Part shown: in pieces, positions 23,236 to 34,784 of the stretch
Numbering within the stretch: position 1 is the first letter of the stretch
Layout of the letters: every line of letters begins with the position of its first letter
Assembly: GCA_007922305.1 (NCBI GenBank)
Contig: ML677334.1
Span: 23,233,074-23,297,073, forward strand
Source of the DNA: Dermatemys mawii
Lineage: Eukaryota; Chordata; Testudines; Dermatemydidae
DNA length: 64,000 bases
Direction of reading: 5' to 3'
The notes under the pieces: generated by a model
Told to the model about the DNA's origin: nothing
Database searches by the model: none
What the model saw: only the letters and a program-made list of their open reading frames with translations
Made by a program: the position numbers and the translations under genes

Positions 23236-23428
23236 ATGGAGATATGCCTATCTCATAGAACTGGAAAGACCTTGAAAGGTCATCAAGTCCAGTCCCCTAC
23301 CTACACTAGCAGGACCAAGTACTATCCCCTGACAGATTTTTTGCCTCAGATCCCTAAACAGCCCCCTCAAGGATTGAACCCTGGATTTAGCAGGCCAATG
23401 CTCAAACCACTAAGCTATCCCTCCACCC
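23236..23428 (-). mobile_element. tRNA-derived SINE with CR1-like tail (cryptodiran turtle type)
   Basis: Read on minus, the head begins GGAGGGATAGCTTAGTGG, a tRNA-like A box, followed by a B box GGTTCAATCC (complement at 23371-23384). The body and tail continue with GGTCCTGCTAGTGTAGG, TTGATGACCTTTCAAGG and CCAGTTCTATGAGATAGG. This tRNA head plus CR1-style tail is the layout of the abundant SINEs of cryptodiran turtles and is the best single clue to the organism. The head carries RNA polymerase III promoter boxes but is not a tRNA gene. Confidence 0.85.
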
Positions 23429-23429
23429 T

Positions 23430-23645
23430 AGAATACCAGCTGGAATCAGCCCAATGCATTTTTGGTCTGCCCAGCAGGTGCTTATGGTCTCTAGGGATCC
23501 AGCCACTGATGAGGGTTGTCCACCTAGTGTCTTGCCCGCGGACTACATGACCCGCCCATCTCCACTTTGTGTCATACATCACCTGCACTACAATGGCCAC
23601 TATTTGTTGCAAGTCACAACACAAGAACACTATCATCTGATGCAA
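23430..23645 (-). pseudogene. RTE-like LINE reverse-transcriptase C-terminal fragment
   Basis: The minus frame gives YDTKWRWAGHVVR, then RWTTLISGWIPRDHK, then LGRPKMHWADS. The pattern W-AGHV-R, RWT, W-PRD-K, GRP, W-D is the one I know from the C-terminal end of endonuclease/reverse-transcriptase proteins of RTE-clade non-LTR elements, common in nematodes and arthropods and patchy in vertebrates. Only about 70 residues are present and no catalytic domain. It lies directly beside the SINE. The assignment is by motif memory, and another LINE clade is possible. Confidence 0.6.
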
Positions 23646-23924
23646 AAAGTTTTCATTTTTTTTAAAGTAAGTTTCTGTCCTTCATGATTACATAGAAATG
23701 CTTGAAACCATAAACCCAAGAGATTTAAATATCAGAAGACAAATAAAAAGAACCCCCAAATTTATTATTTTTTAAAATATTATGATTTTTTAGACAAGCT
23801 CACAATTTTTGAAAGCTTAGAGTTGACAATATTGATCAAGGGTAGATGGAGGAAGTAAAAAAAAAATCAGACTAAACAAGATGTGAACCTACCTTCACCT
23901 CCAATATTTTGCTTATCTGTTTCT

Positions 23925-24060
23925 CCATTGTTGGTCTGTCTTGTCTGTATAGATTGTAAGCTCTTTGGGGTAGGGACTTTGGCCATCTCTGGGTTTGTAC
24001 AGCACCAAACACATTTTAAGCTGTAATATAAACAATAATAAAAATAATAAATGCAAATAA
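23925..24060 (+). mobile_element. CR1/L2-type LINE 3' tail
   Basis: ATAGATTGTAAGCTCTTTGG, GGGACTTTGGCCATCTCTG and GTTTGTACAGCACC lead into an AATAATAAAAATAATAA tail, the standard decayed ending of old amniote LINEs. Confidence 0.6.
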
Positions 24061-24074
24061 TTAAAGACAACCCT

Positions 24075-24165
24075 AATTTTACCCACCTCTAAAATGGGTA
24101 TTATACTGTTGTGAGAATGGATTGGTCAATACTGTACTTGCAAAGTACTTTGCAGAGGAAATTTT
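24075..24165 (+). mobile_element. MIR 3' fragment
   Basis: CTAAAATGGGTATTATACTG followed by TTGTGAGAATGG and GCAAAGTACTTTGCAGA follows the 3' half of MIR. It sits next to the preceding LINE tail. Confidence 0.5.
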
Positions 24166-25107
24166 TTTAATAAAATGATAATTATTACAACTTTACAAAC
24201 TTGCATCAGGGCTCAAGATGAAGGGGTTTTTTTTAATGCAAATATAACACAACAATTTAAGTTTCAGTAAGAGCTAGTGCACAGTATGCAATAGCAAGTT
24301 TCTGTACTTTCCCCACACATGTTCATCTACATACATTGAAATTGAATATGACGATAAATTTCTTCTCATATAATGTAATCCCATAGCACAAATCAAGATT
24401 AATTGACATCCCTCTGTCCACCACAGCTGCACACATGGTCAGTACAGGACAAATGGGGGCTGTCTGCAACTCACTAAGTAGCAAAGAGCAAGCCTTGGAT
24501 TACTGTGGTCAACAGTAATATATCAATTTCCATAAAAAGAAAAGAACATTGTGCTCTCTCGCTCTCTTTCCCACCACCGTTTCACCCCAGCTAATCAGGT
24601 TGCCACAGCAAACTCTCTCATCTCCCAACACTTGCATTGCAGCATGAATATTTTTGAGTTCTATTGCGCAGTCCTAAAGCAAAACCAATAGGGGAGAGGA
24701 GAGGAAAAGACTCTTTAATAAAAACCCCAGGAGGAAAACTAATAAAAGTGTAATGGCCATTCTTTCCTAATGGCTTCAAACTATTCTCCTGGAGTAAAGA
24801 CAGACGCAGGAGCACCAATATAAAACAAACAGCCAGTTCTACTAGACGAGCATGCTTCTTTCCTTGAGTCTCCAGCATTGTCTAAAATTCTACCTTCCAC
24901 CCTCTTTCCCCAAACCTCACTGAACATTTTAAACATTCTGTGTGAGTAATAGCCCATTTTCAGTGATATTAACAACTTAGGATGTATGGAAAAATTATCT
25001 TTCAATACCAAGTCTAACCAGGTACTTATACGACCCTCATCACTGTAATAACTGAGCACCTCATAATCATTAATGGATTTTATCTTAACTACACCGCTGG
25101 GACATTA
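24166..25107. other. unassigned DNA, no gene seen
   Basis: Two overlapping minus frames (86 and 92 codons, 24618-25059) have no recognisable domain. An AT-rich region lies at 24170-24250. Confidence 0.4.
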
Positions 25108-25262
25108 GGAGGTATCATGCCCATTTCACAAATGGGGAACCGAGGCACAGGGAGACTAAGTGACTTGCCCAAGGTCACACAGGAAGTCTATGGCTGAGCC
25201 AAGAATAGTACCACAGTCTCCCGAACCTCAGTTCAATGCCATACCCACTAAACTGTCTTGCT
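25108..25262 (-). mobile_element. MIR-type SINE
   Basis: The plus strand reads the MIR complement: CCCATTTCACAAATGGGGAA, GAGGCACAGGGAGACTAAG, ACTTGCCCAAGGTCACACAG and GGCTGAGCCAAGAATAG. Confidence 0.85.
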
Positions 25263-28214
25263 TAACTCATTTTGTACTCATTCTAAGTACTGATTCAGAG
25301 CAGTAATAGTGTAACTATACACTGCACTTTCTACTAACATGCTTGCCCTAAAAGGCTTACACATCAGAAGTCAAAACAAAGACATATTACAACTAGGGAG
25401 ATGGGTCTGGTTAATCTTGAACTTGGAAGAAGATTCAGATCCAGGACCAGACTTGGTAGCTCAGACCCATTACAGAAGCCAACCGAAGAATTGATATAAT
25501 TCTGATCAGATTATGGACTGTCCTCCCAGTGCATGTCATCTGATTCATAGCATTATTTAATTACAAGAGGACAGAGGACCTATTTCTGAGCAAGATAGGC
25601 AAGACCAAGAAAAGCAGCTTTCTGTAGTGAATCACATAGTAGTTCATGTGCATTACAGAAAAGGTTTTCCTGTACTTAAAGGTTTTCTGTTTAAACCTCT
25701 GTTTGGCTTGATATGCATGCATACACATGCATACACACATGCGCACATGTGCACACACACCATCTGTTGTCTCACATTCTTCAAAGTTATTTCGGTTTCT
25801 GAATTCAGAATATAATGTGCAGGCTCTCCGCTGTGCAGTGAAAAGAGAATTTTCCTGGCAACTCTACTCTTGTGTCACTCACTACATCTGACCCAAGGCC
25901 CTTTCAGACCAAATTTCCAAACATGCTAATCACCCTCAGCACTCTCCATGGATACATCCCCAGAGAAATTCTACATGCAGCAGATCTGATAAAAAAAAAA
26001 TATAGCATGTCAGCTTTAGTTCTCAAAGTACTTTTTCCTCCAAGTTACATGCACATACACACACGTAAATGCCTCAAGTGTCAAACAGACCTGTCCCTTC
26101 AGAACCTGCAGCCGCAGAGCGCGGTGGGATTTATAGCACAAGGTTTCACAGAGTGTAATTCTGAGTCTCAGAGAACAAGGATTATGACATTTTTATGGTC
26201 TCCCCCCAGTCCACATGAATATGAAGCAACTGTAAAAAACAAACATCTGGTTTCACTTTTCTTTTCTCCACCACTGTTCCCATATGACACAATCTTAAAA
26301 CTTGCCAGTGTTCTGGTCCCTGACAAAATGAACTATTTGTGCCAGCGCCCTGCCAGGAGCCAAGCTCTTTCTAGATCATCAGTGTGAAAGTATGCTGCAC
26401 TGGAAAAAATAATACTTTCATCATCACCAGAATGGAGGGGCATCCCGACTTTGTCCAACCAACAGCTGCATTGGCAACTTGCCAGGAAGACGACCAAGCC
26501 CTTACTTTAATTTCCATAAAAGAGAATTATCGCAGCCTTGTGGAGGTGTGGGCTGTAAAGGTCCCAGAGTGTAATGCTCCATCTTGAGCTGAATGGCCTA
26601 GCTGCATTTATATTCTGTGACCTGTAGTCTGTATGGATCGCATCTCCATAACACAGATGAGGACAGCTGCAGACCACACTGTGGAACTCTGTGGGGGGTT
26701 GGCCACATTTGGTGTAGCATTAGAAAAGCAAACTAATAACTACAGAGTGGGTGAGGTCCATCCCTCCTTAACTTTGATTGATGTTTAATGTTGCCACAAC
26801 GGAAAGGGATTCTATGTAGCAACATGTCATGCTTTCCTCATTTCAGAAGATTGTCTTGCAGCCAAAGATCTGTGGCCCAGATTCCCTTTTGAGCTCTGCT
26901 CTGTGCAGGAGAGGACGGGGCCCATAAGGCAGCCAGTTATGGCTCCCTGGTTCTTATAGCATATCTGCACCAGCATGGGTTAGAACAGCCTAGCAACTTC
27001 TGCAACTTAACCCAGCTGGTAATGGTCCCCAAGAGACTGTAAACCACCTGGGGCCGGTGGAGCACAGTTGTGGTCTGGCCCTGCCCTCCAACCCAAGCAC
27101 TACACTGGAATCTAAGCCAAAGTTTGGATCTCTGTTTGGATTTCAATTTTGCCAAAGGTCAGGGGTTTTTAGTTCAGGCCAAGTCTGTTCAAAGTGAACT
27201 GTTATCCAGAAGAAAACCTGAAAGCCACTCAAGTTTTCCTCATGGCACAATGATAGATTGCCATGCAGCAGAATTTGGAAAAGAAACTCAGAAGACTAGA
27301 GGCTCTGAGGCTGATCTGTTGAAGGTGGTCAAGTTCTTGTTTCTCACATATAAAAGACTGGTATATTGACATGGCAGAATTTGTTTCCATATGAACATCT
27401 TCTTCATCAGATTAAAGACAAAACTGAAATATGGGAAAGAATCTCTCTCTTATCCAAAGAAAACACAGATATACATATGATTGGCACATGGGACTGTTAG
27501 AGAGACATTATGTTTAGGGGCAGGGAAAGACGAGGTTTAGCAGTCCTGGATGGTTTAGGAAATTGGATTTTATTGTTTATTTTCAGTTTGATATATAATA
27601 ATGTTTTGTATCACTGTTTTAAAATCAGCAGATGTTTCTGAAAAAGCGAGTAAAGTACCCGAGATGTGCACCATAACGTTGTGGCTTTGTTTGTTTCCTT
27701 AGGCTGGCCAGTCATCACTCTCCCCTCTCAAGTTCAAATCCCTTGAGCTGACAAGGGGTACTCTATTGGTGCTACAACACGACAGGAATGGGTTGCAATC
27801 TTTTAGACAAGATCTTCAAAATGAATTCCCCAAACTTGGAAAGTTTACTCTCCAAAACTATTAAAAAGCAACAACGAGAGGTTAGGCCCCTACAATATCC
27901 ATGACACTCCTACCTCCCAGGCTCCTCACTTAATTTCTCCCCAAACTGGTGAAAGAGAAATACAGATCTCTTCAGCCTTGAGATAAGCAGCTAGTAGATA
28001 ATAAGTTAGCGTATTTCTTTTAATTTGGAATGCTCTGTACAGCTTCCTGGTACCTTTGGATTTAGGCAACTTTATCACAGTGAGTAAGTACTTATACAGG
28101 GAGAAGATATCCAATATTAGTTCAACTCTTATGTAACAGACAAAGGCAAAATAAGAGCTAATGACTGGAAGGTACAGTAAAAAAATTTCAAACCAAAAAT
28201 CAGACAGCTAAACC
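25263..28214. other. 3 kb of unassigned DNA
   Basis: It contains the longest open frame outside repeats, 171 codons at 25872-26387 plus. Its composition is irregular and no domain, signal or splice context is visible, so I do not call a gene. The alternating purine/pyrimidine tract is listed separately. Confidence 0.4.
25710..25760. repeat. alternating purine-pyrimidine tract
   Basis: Mostly alternating CA, TG and CG steps (ATGCATGCATACACATGC, then ATGCGCACATGTGCACACAC) over about 45 bases, with Z-DNA potential and several short palindromes such as TGCATGCA and TGTGCACA. Confidence 0.75.
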
Positions 28215-28448
28215 ATTTAATCAGGAACTGGCAAATTCATCATCACTTGGAGTCTTTAAATCAACTAAGTATGAATGGCTTTCTAAAAGATATTGTTCAA
28301 TACCTCTTGTTCAATCACAAGTGCTTGGGTTGATAGTGTTCTCTTATATAGTATAAAAGAATAATTCCCTCCACTGTAGTAATTATAGAGTGAAAATCTA
28401 TGTTCAAGAGGTCAGAATAGATTGTCTGGCCTTAAAAATCTATGAATA
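28215..28448 (+). mobile_element. CR1 LINE 3' end, decayed
   Basis: TTGGAGTCTTTAAATCAACT, TGGCTTTCTAAAAGATATTG, GAGGTCAGAATAGATTG and TGGCCTTAAAAATCTATGAA follow the CR1 3' terminal region in order. It is 5' truncated, as is usual. Confidence 0.75.
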
Positions 28449-29279
28449 CAAATGCAAGTTGCCACTGAGATGAAAAATTAGTGGGGTTTTTCCCTTGGGA
28501 TTAGAAAAAAGAGTCGGTAAAATTTTCAGTGGCTGAGAATAGCTTAACAAGGGCTAACAACATGAAATGACCACAATATGCTAAGTATCAGTGGAGAACT
28601 GCTGGATACTCTTGGCTCTTCTTGACACCTCTGGGAGCTGAAGACTCCCAGCAGGGGTGCTGAACACATTATAGGATTGAGCCAAAATAAAGGAAGAATA
28701 CACTGAACATTAGAAAGAAATCCGGACAGCTTGGGCCCATAGCCAATGAAATTATCCTCTGAGGGAGGAAATTGAGGCACTATATGTTTAAGAATAGATC
28801 ATTTAAAACTTGAAGAGCTTGTGCAAAGGCAATCCTGCCTCATGGTGGGGGATAGAATAGAAGACACAGGGCATCTTTTCCAGCCCCATTTTCTAACTTT
28901 GATGGCAAAGCGTCCTTCTTGACTATGCCAGTTAAAAACGCCACTCCCTACTCTTGTTCTTGTTCTTTGTTTACTTTTTTCCATTTTAGCAACAGCAGAG
29001 AATTGGATTAACCTGGTATTTCCAAGCATGCAAGATCATTTTTCTTTGGAGGAACTGGCGTGAAATTAATCACAGCTTCTCTCATACTTAACACGAGAGT
29101 AGTGCACAGCTGGAAATATTGCTTGACAGTCCTTCATTCATGTCAACCTGACCCTCACTCTTATAATTATAAATCCACTGGGTTACAAATAACACTTCAT
29201 CAGTATTATGCCAGAGAAAATAGGTGTGCCAGGTGCACTTCTGAAGGAAAAGCAATGGCAAGAGAGGAGAGGGAATAGG
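28449..29279. other. unassigned DNA, no gene seen
   Basis: Frames are at most 78 codons. Nothing repetitive was recognised. Confidence 0.4.
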
Positions 29280-29500
29280 CAGGGCCAGTGCAACCACTAG
29301 GTGAACTAGGCAGCCACCTAGGGATCAAGTGGTTAGGAGCGCCAAAAAGCGCACTCAGGGGAGAGGAGGTGAGCTGGGGCAAGGGGGTGTGGGGATGGTT
29401 CCCTGCAGCAAGTAACGGGGGGGCGTGCAGGGGAACCGCTCCCCACCCCAGCTCCCCTCCACTCCGCCTCCTCCCCTCCCAGGCTTGCTGTGCCAAACCT
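29280..29500 (+). mobile_element. GC-rich hAT-like MITE, truncated
   Basis: It starts CAGGGCCAGTGCAACCACTA and shares GGTGAACTAGGCAGCCACC and GATCAAGTGGTTAGG with the longer copy at 39725-40247. It stops within the CTCCCAGGCTTGCTG block, so only the left part is present. Confidence 0.65.
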
Positions 29501-30023
29501 TCTCTCTGAGGCCAGAGAGTAAAGAGGTGAAGTGAAGTTTGGGAAGAAAATTACTTACTATGCTCAGATACTGTGGGGAAGGGTGACAATATAAAACCCT
29601 ACAGTAGACCTGAAATACAAGGGGAAATAAAGAATGGAAAGGGGGAAAGATGAATGAGGAAAGGAGCACCGTGTTTCCATGTAGCAGTAGCCACTGGTGT
29701 CCACACATTGTATGACTGGAGTAAAGAGACCATACACCAGGAGAGTTGGATTTCCCATATGTCTCACTGCCCAGAGAACTTATGCCTGAAATGGCCTCAT
29801 TTTTCATGTCCTCATTCAAACTGTTCCCTTCCAGGTATTATTTTTTTAACTACAAAATGTTTGTTCAAGACATATTGCTATGCTGGTATAAAATGATTTG
29901 TTTCACGGTTTGTTTCACTCTCCTCACATAGTGAGCCTGTGTTTCATGCCAACCTTTGTTTAAAGTCAATGCTTGTCATAACTGTCAGGTGACATTGTTG
30001 TATCATGAGTGAGTCACTGAACC

Positions 30024-30047
30024 AGTCTAGTCTAGTCTAGTCTAGTC
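30024..30047. repeat. (TCTAG)n microsatellite, about 4.5 units
   Basis: Perfect pentamer copies of AGTCT/TCTAG follow one another before TCAGTG. This is short but exact. Confidence 0.8.
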
Positions 30048-30379
30048 AGTGTAAAACCCTTCTGACTCCCAGAGAAGGAAGAGGCTGAGCTTATGGTCCC
30101 TCTGTCCCTTGCTTCTCTCTTTGTCAGAACCACAAGGAAGAGGGAGCACAGAACAGAGAAGGAGTGGGGAAGAGACAAAGCTCAGCCTTTCTTTGATCTG
30201 TTCTCCTGCTTCAGACAGAGGAGAACAAAGGAAATAGTCAGAGCACAAGCCCTTGAGTAATACACAATCCTTAAAAAATTCCCTAGTTTTTTAAACTGGG
30301 GACAGAAGAAAAGAGTCTAGTTTCTTACCAGGTTTCCTGTGAGCCAGGCCCTCTTAAATGTCCCCCATATCTTTAAATG

Positions 30380-30545
30380 TTCCTATTTATCTCATCCTTC
30401 TCTCTCCCAAGTATTCTCTCATTTGCTTTCATCACTTGCCATGGTGCTCTCCATCCCTTCTATTCTCTCACACCTCCCCTTCCCATTCCTTTCCTCCTTT
30501 TCTTTGGTCTGCCTTTGCATTCCAATGTCCCTTCCTCATCTGTCT
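30380..30545 (+). repeat. polypyrimidine-rich tract
   Basis: About 165 bases strongly enriched in C and T with runs such as TCCTTCTCTCTCCC and CACCTCCCCTTCCC. Three overlapping plus frames read serine/leucine/proline-rich peptides purely because of composition. Confidence 0.6.
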
Positions 30546-32574
30546 CCCCATATCAGCATCATCGCTATCTTTAGAAGTCTGTAATAATTTTAAAACTTCT
30601 TTGATGCCTCTGGTCCCCTCATCTCCCAAACTGTGCTGACTGGATCCTGGCAGAGATTTTGCATCCTGCCAGCTGATTCACAAGAATCACAGATGCTTCT
30701 AGTCCTCCCAATGACTTAGTGGAGCAGAGAACTCAGCAAATGTAACCACAGCAAAAACTAGTATGAGATTAAACATTGGGAGGGGGGCCTTTGAAAAAGG
30801 CCCAGTGCTGAACTCCAGTGGTACATACAAGGTTTTGGCCTTAAAAACAATGACTAAAGCACAGAATGAAAGTGGATGATGGGGATTTCCCAAAAGAGAG
30901 AATCTGCAGAATTTACTTGTAGTTCAAACTACTCGGAGGTAGGGCAAGGAAAGGGAGCTAGTGGTGTTAATTCATTAGACATATTAGAGATGGTGGTATT
31001 TGCTTGCATTCTTCCCACTCCTCCCAAATAAACCACATCACCCTGGTGAATGACATTAAGACAAGCCCTAGTAGAATAAAATAGACTACAGCCAAATCCT
31101 TTCCAATTCAGAAAAAGCACATCAACAGAACAATATGTGATACAAGAACCACTTGGCACCAGGAGCAAATATTTACCATCACTCTGGATTGCTGCTACAC
31201 TGCACTGCATTCTTTTTGGCAAGCTAGAGTGGGACAAATGTTCTCGGAAACAGATAAATAGAATTCTGCTCTCACAAACTCCTGACAGACACTGCAGGCC
31301 ACTGAACCTTGGGTCCTCACTGCTTCTCAGAGAGCAGGAATCCTACACTGGAGAAGGCTAAACATAGAATTGGCTTCTCAAGTATTCTGAGAGGACAAAG
31401 AGCTACAGTGTGATATAAATAATAGTTATTAATAACCAACACAGATACCCAAACACAGTGAAACCTGCAATAAGGATCCACCTCCAAGAGACATTCCCCT
31501 CTATTAACCAACCACTTTTAAAGAGCACCCTAGATTTCCATTGCAACGCGTTTAACCTTTACTTAAATGTCACATCTACTAGGCAAGCCAATTTTTGCTG
31601 GCCTCTTACACTAGGTTTCACTACAGCATGTAAAGGGAGCTATTATATGGTGCTCCCTTATATTGGGAGTAAACTTTTTTGTACAAGTATTACGGATGGC
31701 AAGTAAAGGTTATGTAACTCGGCCATAACCACTTGATGACAGCAAGAACCAGGATTTCCTGGTATGCCAAAAATGGGATCTGCTGCTGCTACCTACAACA
31801 AGAGGGTAGGGCTGTGAACAGGCATAACAGCTCTGGGTCATTTCCGTGCCTCTCCGTGTAGGGAGCAACAGATATCAGAGCTGGTAATTTTCCTTCTTGC
31901 CTCAGCTGCTCAAAACTGCCTCAATTGGATAAATGCCATCCCATTTTCTTTTTTGGCTAGTCAACCAAGTATGCTGCCAGCTCCACTGGAAAATGTGTGG
32001 GTCTAAAGATCATCTGTAAGTGTGCAGCGTCTGAATGAGCCATGCTGCACGTCTCCTCCGTAGAGCTATGCTGCCAACTTATGCTTGAAAATTGTGAGAG
32101 GAACTGCTGCTTTTACAGAAAACAACAGCTGATGGCAGTGCAAGCAGTCCAAACACCGACGGTCGGACGCTCAAGAAAGGTTCTTTCTCCACAATGTCAC
32201 ATTTACTATAGGGAGGGGTGCACCAGCTTGGATAGAATAGGAGACCATCCTCATCCTGACTCTTCACCCATTTTTAGAACCAAATACTTTCTAGTTTCAC
32301 TCTAGGACTAAAATCTGAAGTGTCAAAATATACCAGGAAAGGCATTCTTGGATCACTTGCAGCTGAGACTTGGCCAAATTCAGAGGTGAGGTATCAGGTG
32401 GTGTCAACTAGACACTCTTACACAAACTTTGACAGTCAAATTTAGACCTCCCTAACCGCTCTGTACCCAAGCATATGCTCTTTGGCATATCAATTCCACA
32501 ACTCTTAAGAGTCCCTTAAGCAGCATTAGAGTGGGTGAAGCAGGCCTCGGGGAGTCAAAGCACTGGGGAGTCTC

Positions 32575-32878
32575 AGGGCTTTTCTACACTTAAAACGCTT
32601 CAGTGGTGCAGCTGCCCTACCGCAGCTGCGCCACTGTAGCGCTTCCATGAAAGTGATACCTACACCAATGGGAGTGCTTCTCCCCTTGGCGTAGGTAATC
32701 CATCTCCCCCACAGGTGGTAGCTAGGGTAACAGGAGAATTCTCCCATCGACCTATCACTGTCTACACTGGGGTGGGGGCGGTGATCAATTTAACTGCATC
32801 AATCAGTGATGTGGATTTTGAATTGTTCACATCCTTGAGCAACATAGTTATACCAACCTAATTTCCTAGAACAGGCCT
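32575..32878. mobile_element. Harbinger-like MITE built of nested palindromes
   Basis: The ends AGGGCTTTTCTACAC and TTCCTAGAACAGGCCT are inverted. Inside there is a series of local hairpins: CAGTGGTGCAGCTGC / GCAGCTGCGCCACTG (one mismatch), CTACACCAATGGGAG / CTCCCCTTGGCGTAG, and a third around GGAGAATTCTCC. This modular palindrome style matches the other local Harbinger MITEs. It has no coding capacity. Confidence 0.75.
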
Positions 32879-34397
32879 AGCCTAATTTAGTGGGTCACCT
32901 CTGAATTTGGCCGTGTAAGCAGAATTACCACACTTTTTATGAGAAAGCCTGTTTCCCTGAGATTTACAGATCAGCTATGCACATTTCAGAAGTCTGGATA
33001 GCCTGTAAAGCAGCCCAGCTTTTAACTGCTTATCCAAACTGAACGCAAACTCTAAATCTTTGAGGCTGCCCCATCTCTAGTCATGACCCAACTGGCTTAC
33101 GATTTCATGCAAAGAAAACTGATCAACTCACTTAGCCAGAGCTGTGATTTACTAGGGCTTGGAGCTCCCCCAGTTGCCATAGCAAATATGAACTGTGTGT
33201 TCTTCCATTTCCCTCCCCCTCACCTCTCCACCCTGTTGTCCTGTCTCGAGGTATTCACAAATGCATCTGGCCCAAGTCACACTTTCTGAGCCCTCACAAG
33301 AATATCAGATTTGCAAGCAGTTTATCCATGTGCCGTTAATTCCAGAGAAAAGAGTAGCATCAGTGTTATTATTACATTTATAAATTCCACTGAATTGTCC
33401 GCATTAATACAGAAAGGCTCACAGCAATTTCTGATGCTGAAATGTTTCCTGAGCTGGGAGTGGCTAGCCCAGAACCTTGTTTAACAAAGGCAGGAGAGAC
33501 CATGCACTCATGCCAAGTGATTCAGCTAATTTATTTTTAAGTGCTGTATCAACCAGGAAGTCAGAAAAATGCAAACCAGTGGAGATCTAGAAGCAACAAT
33601 AATTGCTGTATTCCTATATCTCTCCAGTACTAATGTCTGCCTCTCAACTGTCTGGTTAAATGATTCACAGAGCCTGTTTAATCAGACCCAGTTCCTGTCA
33701 TCTGTAACGTTTGAGACGTTACAGGGACTGGGTATTGTCCTATGCATAATAGACATCCATTTGAATAACTGTACTTTATACAATACATTACACACTTGTC
33801 ATAATTTACAGCAGGCAAGGGTGATGTTTTAGGGATCTTTCTCCCTGGTGGGTGTAGAGATTCATAGAGACAGATTGGTGTGCTGTGTAGACATTCTGCT
33901 TCTCTCAGCTAGGAGTCAGAATATTTGGGCCATAGGATCATACCTAAGATTCCAGACAAGCACTCTTCCAGAAACCTCCTTCTCCCTCTGAACCTCTGCT
34001 CTGCCAGTACCTTTGCTAATGGATGCTCTGTACAGTGTGGGAGTGTGACAGAAAAGGGAGGGAAATGTAGAACTTCTGGAGAATATGCAACCAAACTCAG
34101 AAGTCTGATCAAAGGCTCTGATCAGTTTGGTCAATGATATGCATACACACAAAGATGCTATAACAAAGCTCCAGGATCAGTAGTGCTGGAAGTTTTTAAT
34201 ATTAATGTAGAAATATATTGGCAACTCACGTCCTCCTGTTCTCCAAGACTGATCTGCCAAAGATATGTGTCTTTAAGCACTTTCAGTGTGCCCCATCACC
34301 GTAGTCTCTAGAAGAGATATTACTTTACAAACCTTTATGACACTATTCCTCTTGCACTTTGGAGTTTACACAAGCTAACTTCTATGCAGTGTTGATC
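32879..34397. other. unassigned DNA, no gene seen
   Basis: Frames are at most 87 codons. There is a local inverted pair TGTAACGTTTGAGACGTTACAG at 33701-33723, which is short and probably chance. Confidence 0.4.
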
Positions 34398-34500
34398 TCT
34401 GGATATCAGAGTGACAAGATGGGTGCAGTAATATCTTTTATTGAACCAACTTCTGTTAGTGAGAGAGACAATCTTTCAAGCCACAAAGAGCTCTTCTTCA
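34398..34500 (+). mobile_element. half copy of the foldback repeat at 37278-37478
   Basis: CAGTAATATCTTTTATTG, AACCAACTTCTGTTAGTGAG, AGAGACAATCTTTCAAG and AGAGCTCTTCTTCAGG follow the left arm of the palindrome at 37278. The second arm is absent, so this copy cannot fold. Confidence 0.65.
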
Positions 34501-34535
34501 GGTTTCACTATTTTATTTTTTAAATAAAAAATAAA

Positions 34536-34575
34536 CATGCTCCCACTCACTCACTCCCCAGTGAGTGGGAGCATG
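34536..34575. repeat. perfect 16 bp-arm hairpin
   Basis: CATGCTCCCACTCACT (34536-34551) is exactly complementary to AGTGAGTGGGAGCATG (34560-34575), around an 8-base spacer. No poly-T follows and there is no gene to terminate. It lies between the half foldback copy and the CR1. Confidence 0.85.
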
Positions 34576-34784
34576 TGATGATTTCTTGCCTGAAGTGGTC
34601 CCTTCTGGAGTATAAGGTGCAGTAAGTGGTTTTTCTGAAGTCCTTCTGCAGAGTTGTTCAGTATATTGGAAGTAATATGTCAGAGGGTTATAGATGGTGC
34701 GACCTCTGAGGATGATGTTTTGTTTCTTGCATTTGCTCAGGAAGCAGATGTCGCTACTAAGTTTTGCTTCCTTTTTCTTCATAT

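Larger units (their letters stand above)
23026..23834 (+). mobile_element. hAT-like MITE split by later insertions
   Basis: The left part starts CAGCATTGCCAACTCTTGTG and the right part ends GAGTTGACAATATTG, its imperfect inverted copy. Family members have the 'CAGTGTTGCCAACTC' end, as does the element at 63176-63496. Element-like sequence occupies about 23026-23110 and 23650-23834. Between them lie a tRNA-derived SINE and an RTE-like fragment. No clean target duplication remains. Confidence 0.6.
29501..32574. other. 3 kb of unassigned DNA
   Basis: No gene is recognised; a 154-codon minus frame (29355-29819) starts in this span but is partly repeat-derived. The span includes a short (TCTAG)n run and a pyrimidine tract, listed separately. 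Confidence 0.4.

Noticed and set aside
23380..23428. A possible tRNA gene on minus
   Set aside because: The A and B boxes belong to the head of a SINE. A full cloverleaf with anticodon arm is not maintained, and CR1-like sequence follows.
25872..26387. A 171-codon plus frame
   Set aside because: No domain, no codon pattern and no splice or promoter context, in a length of DNA where a chance frame of this size is not surprising.
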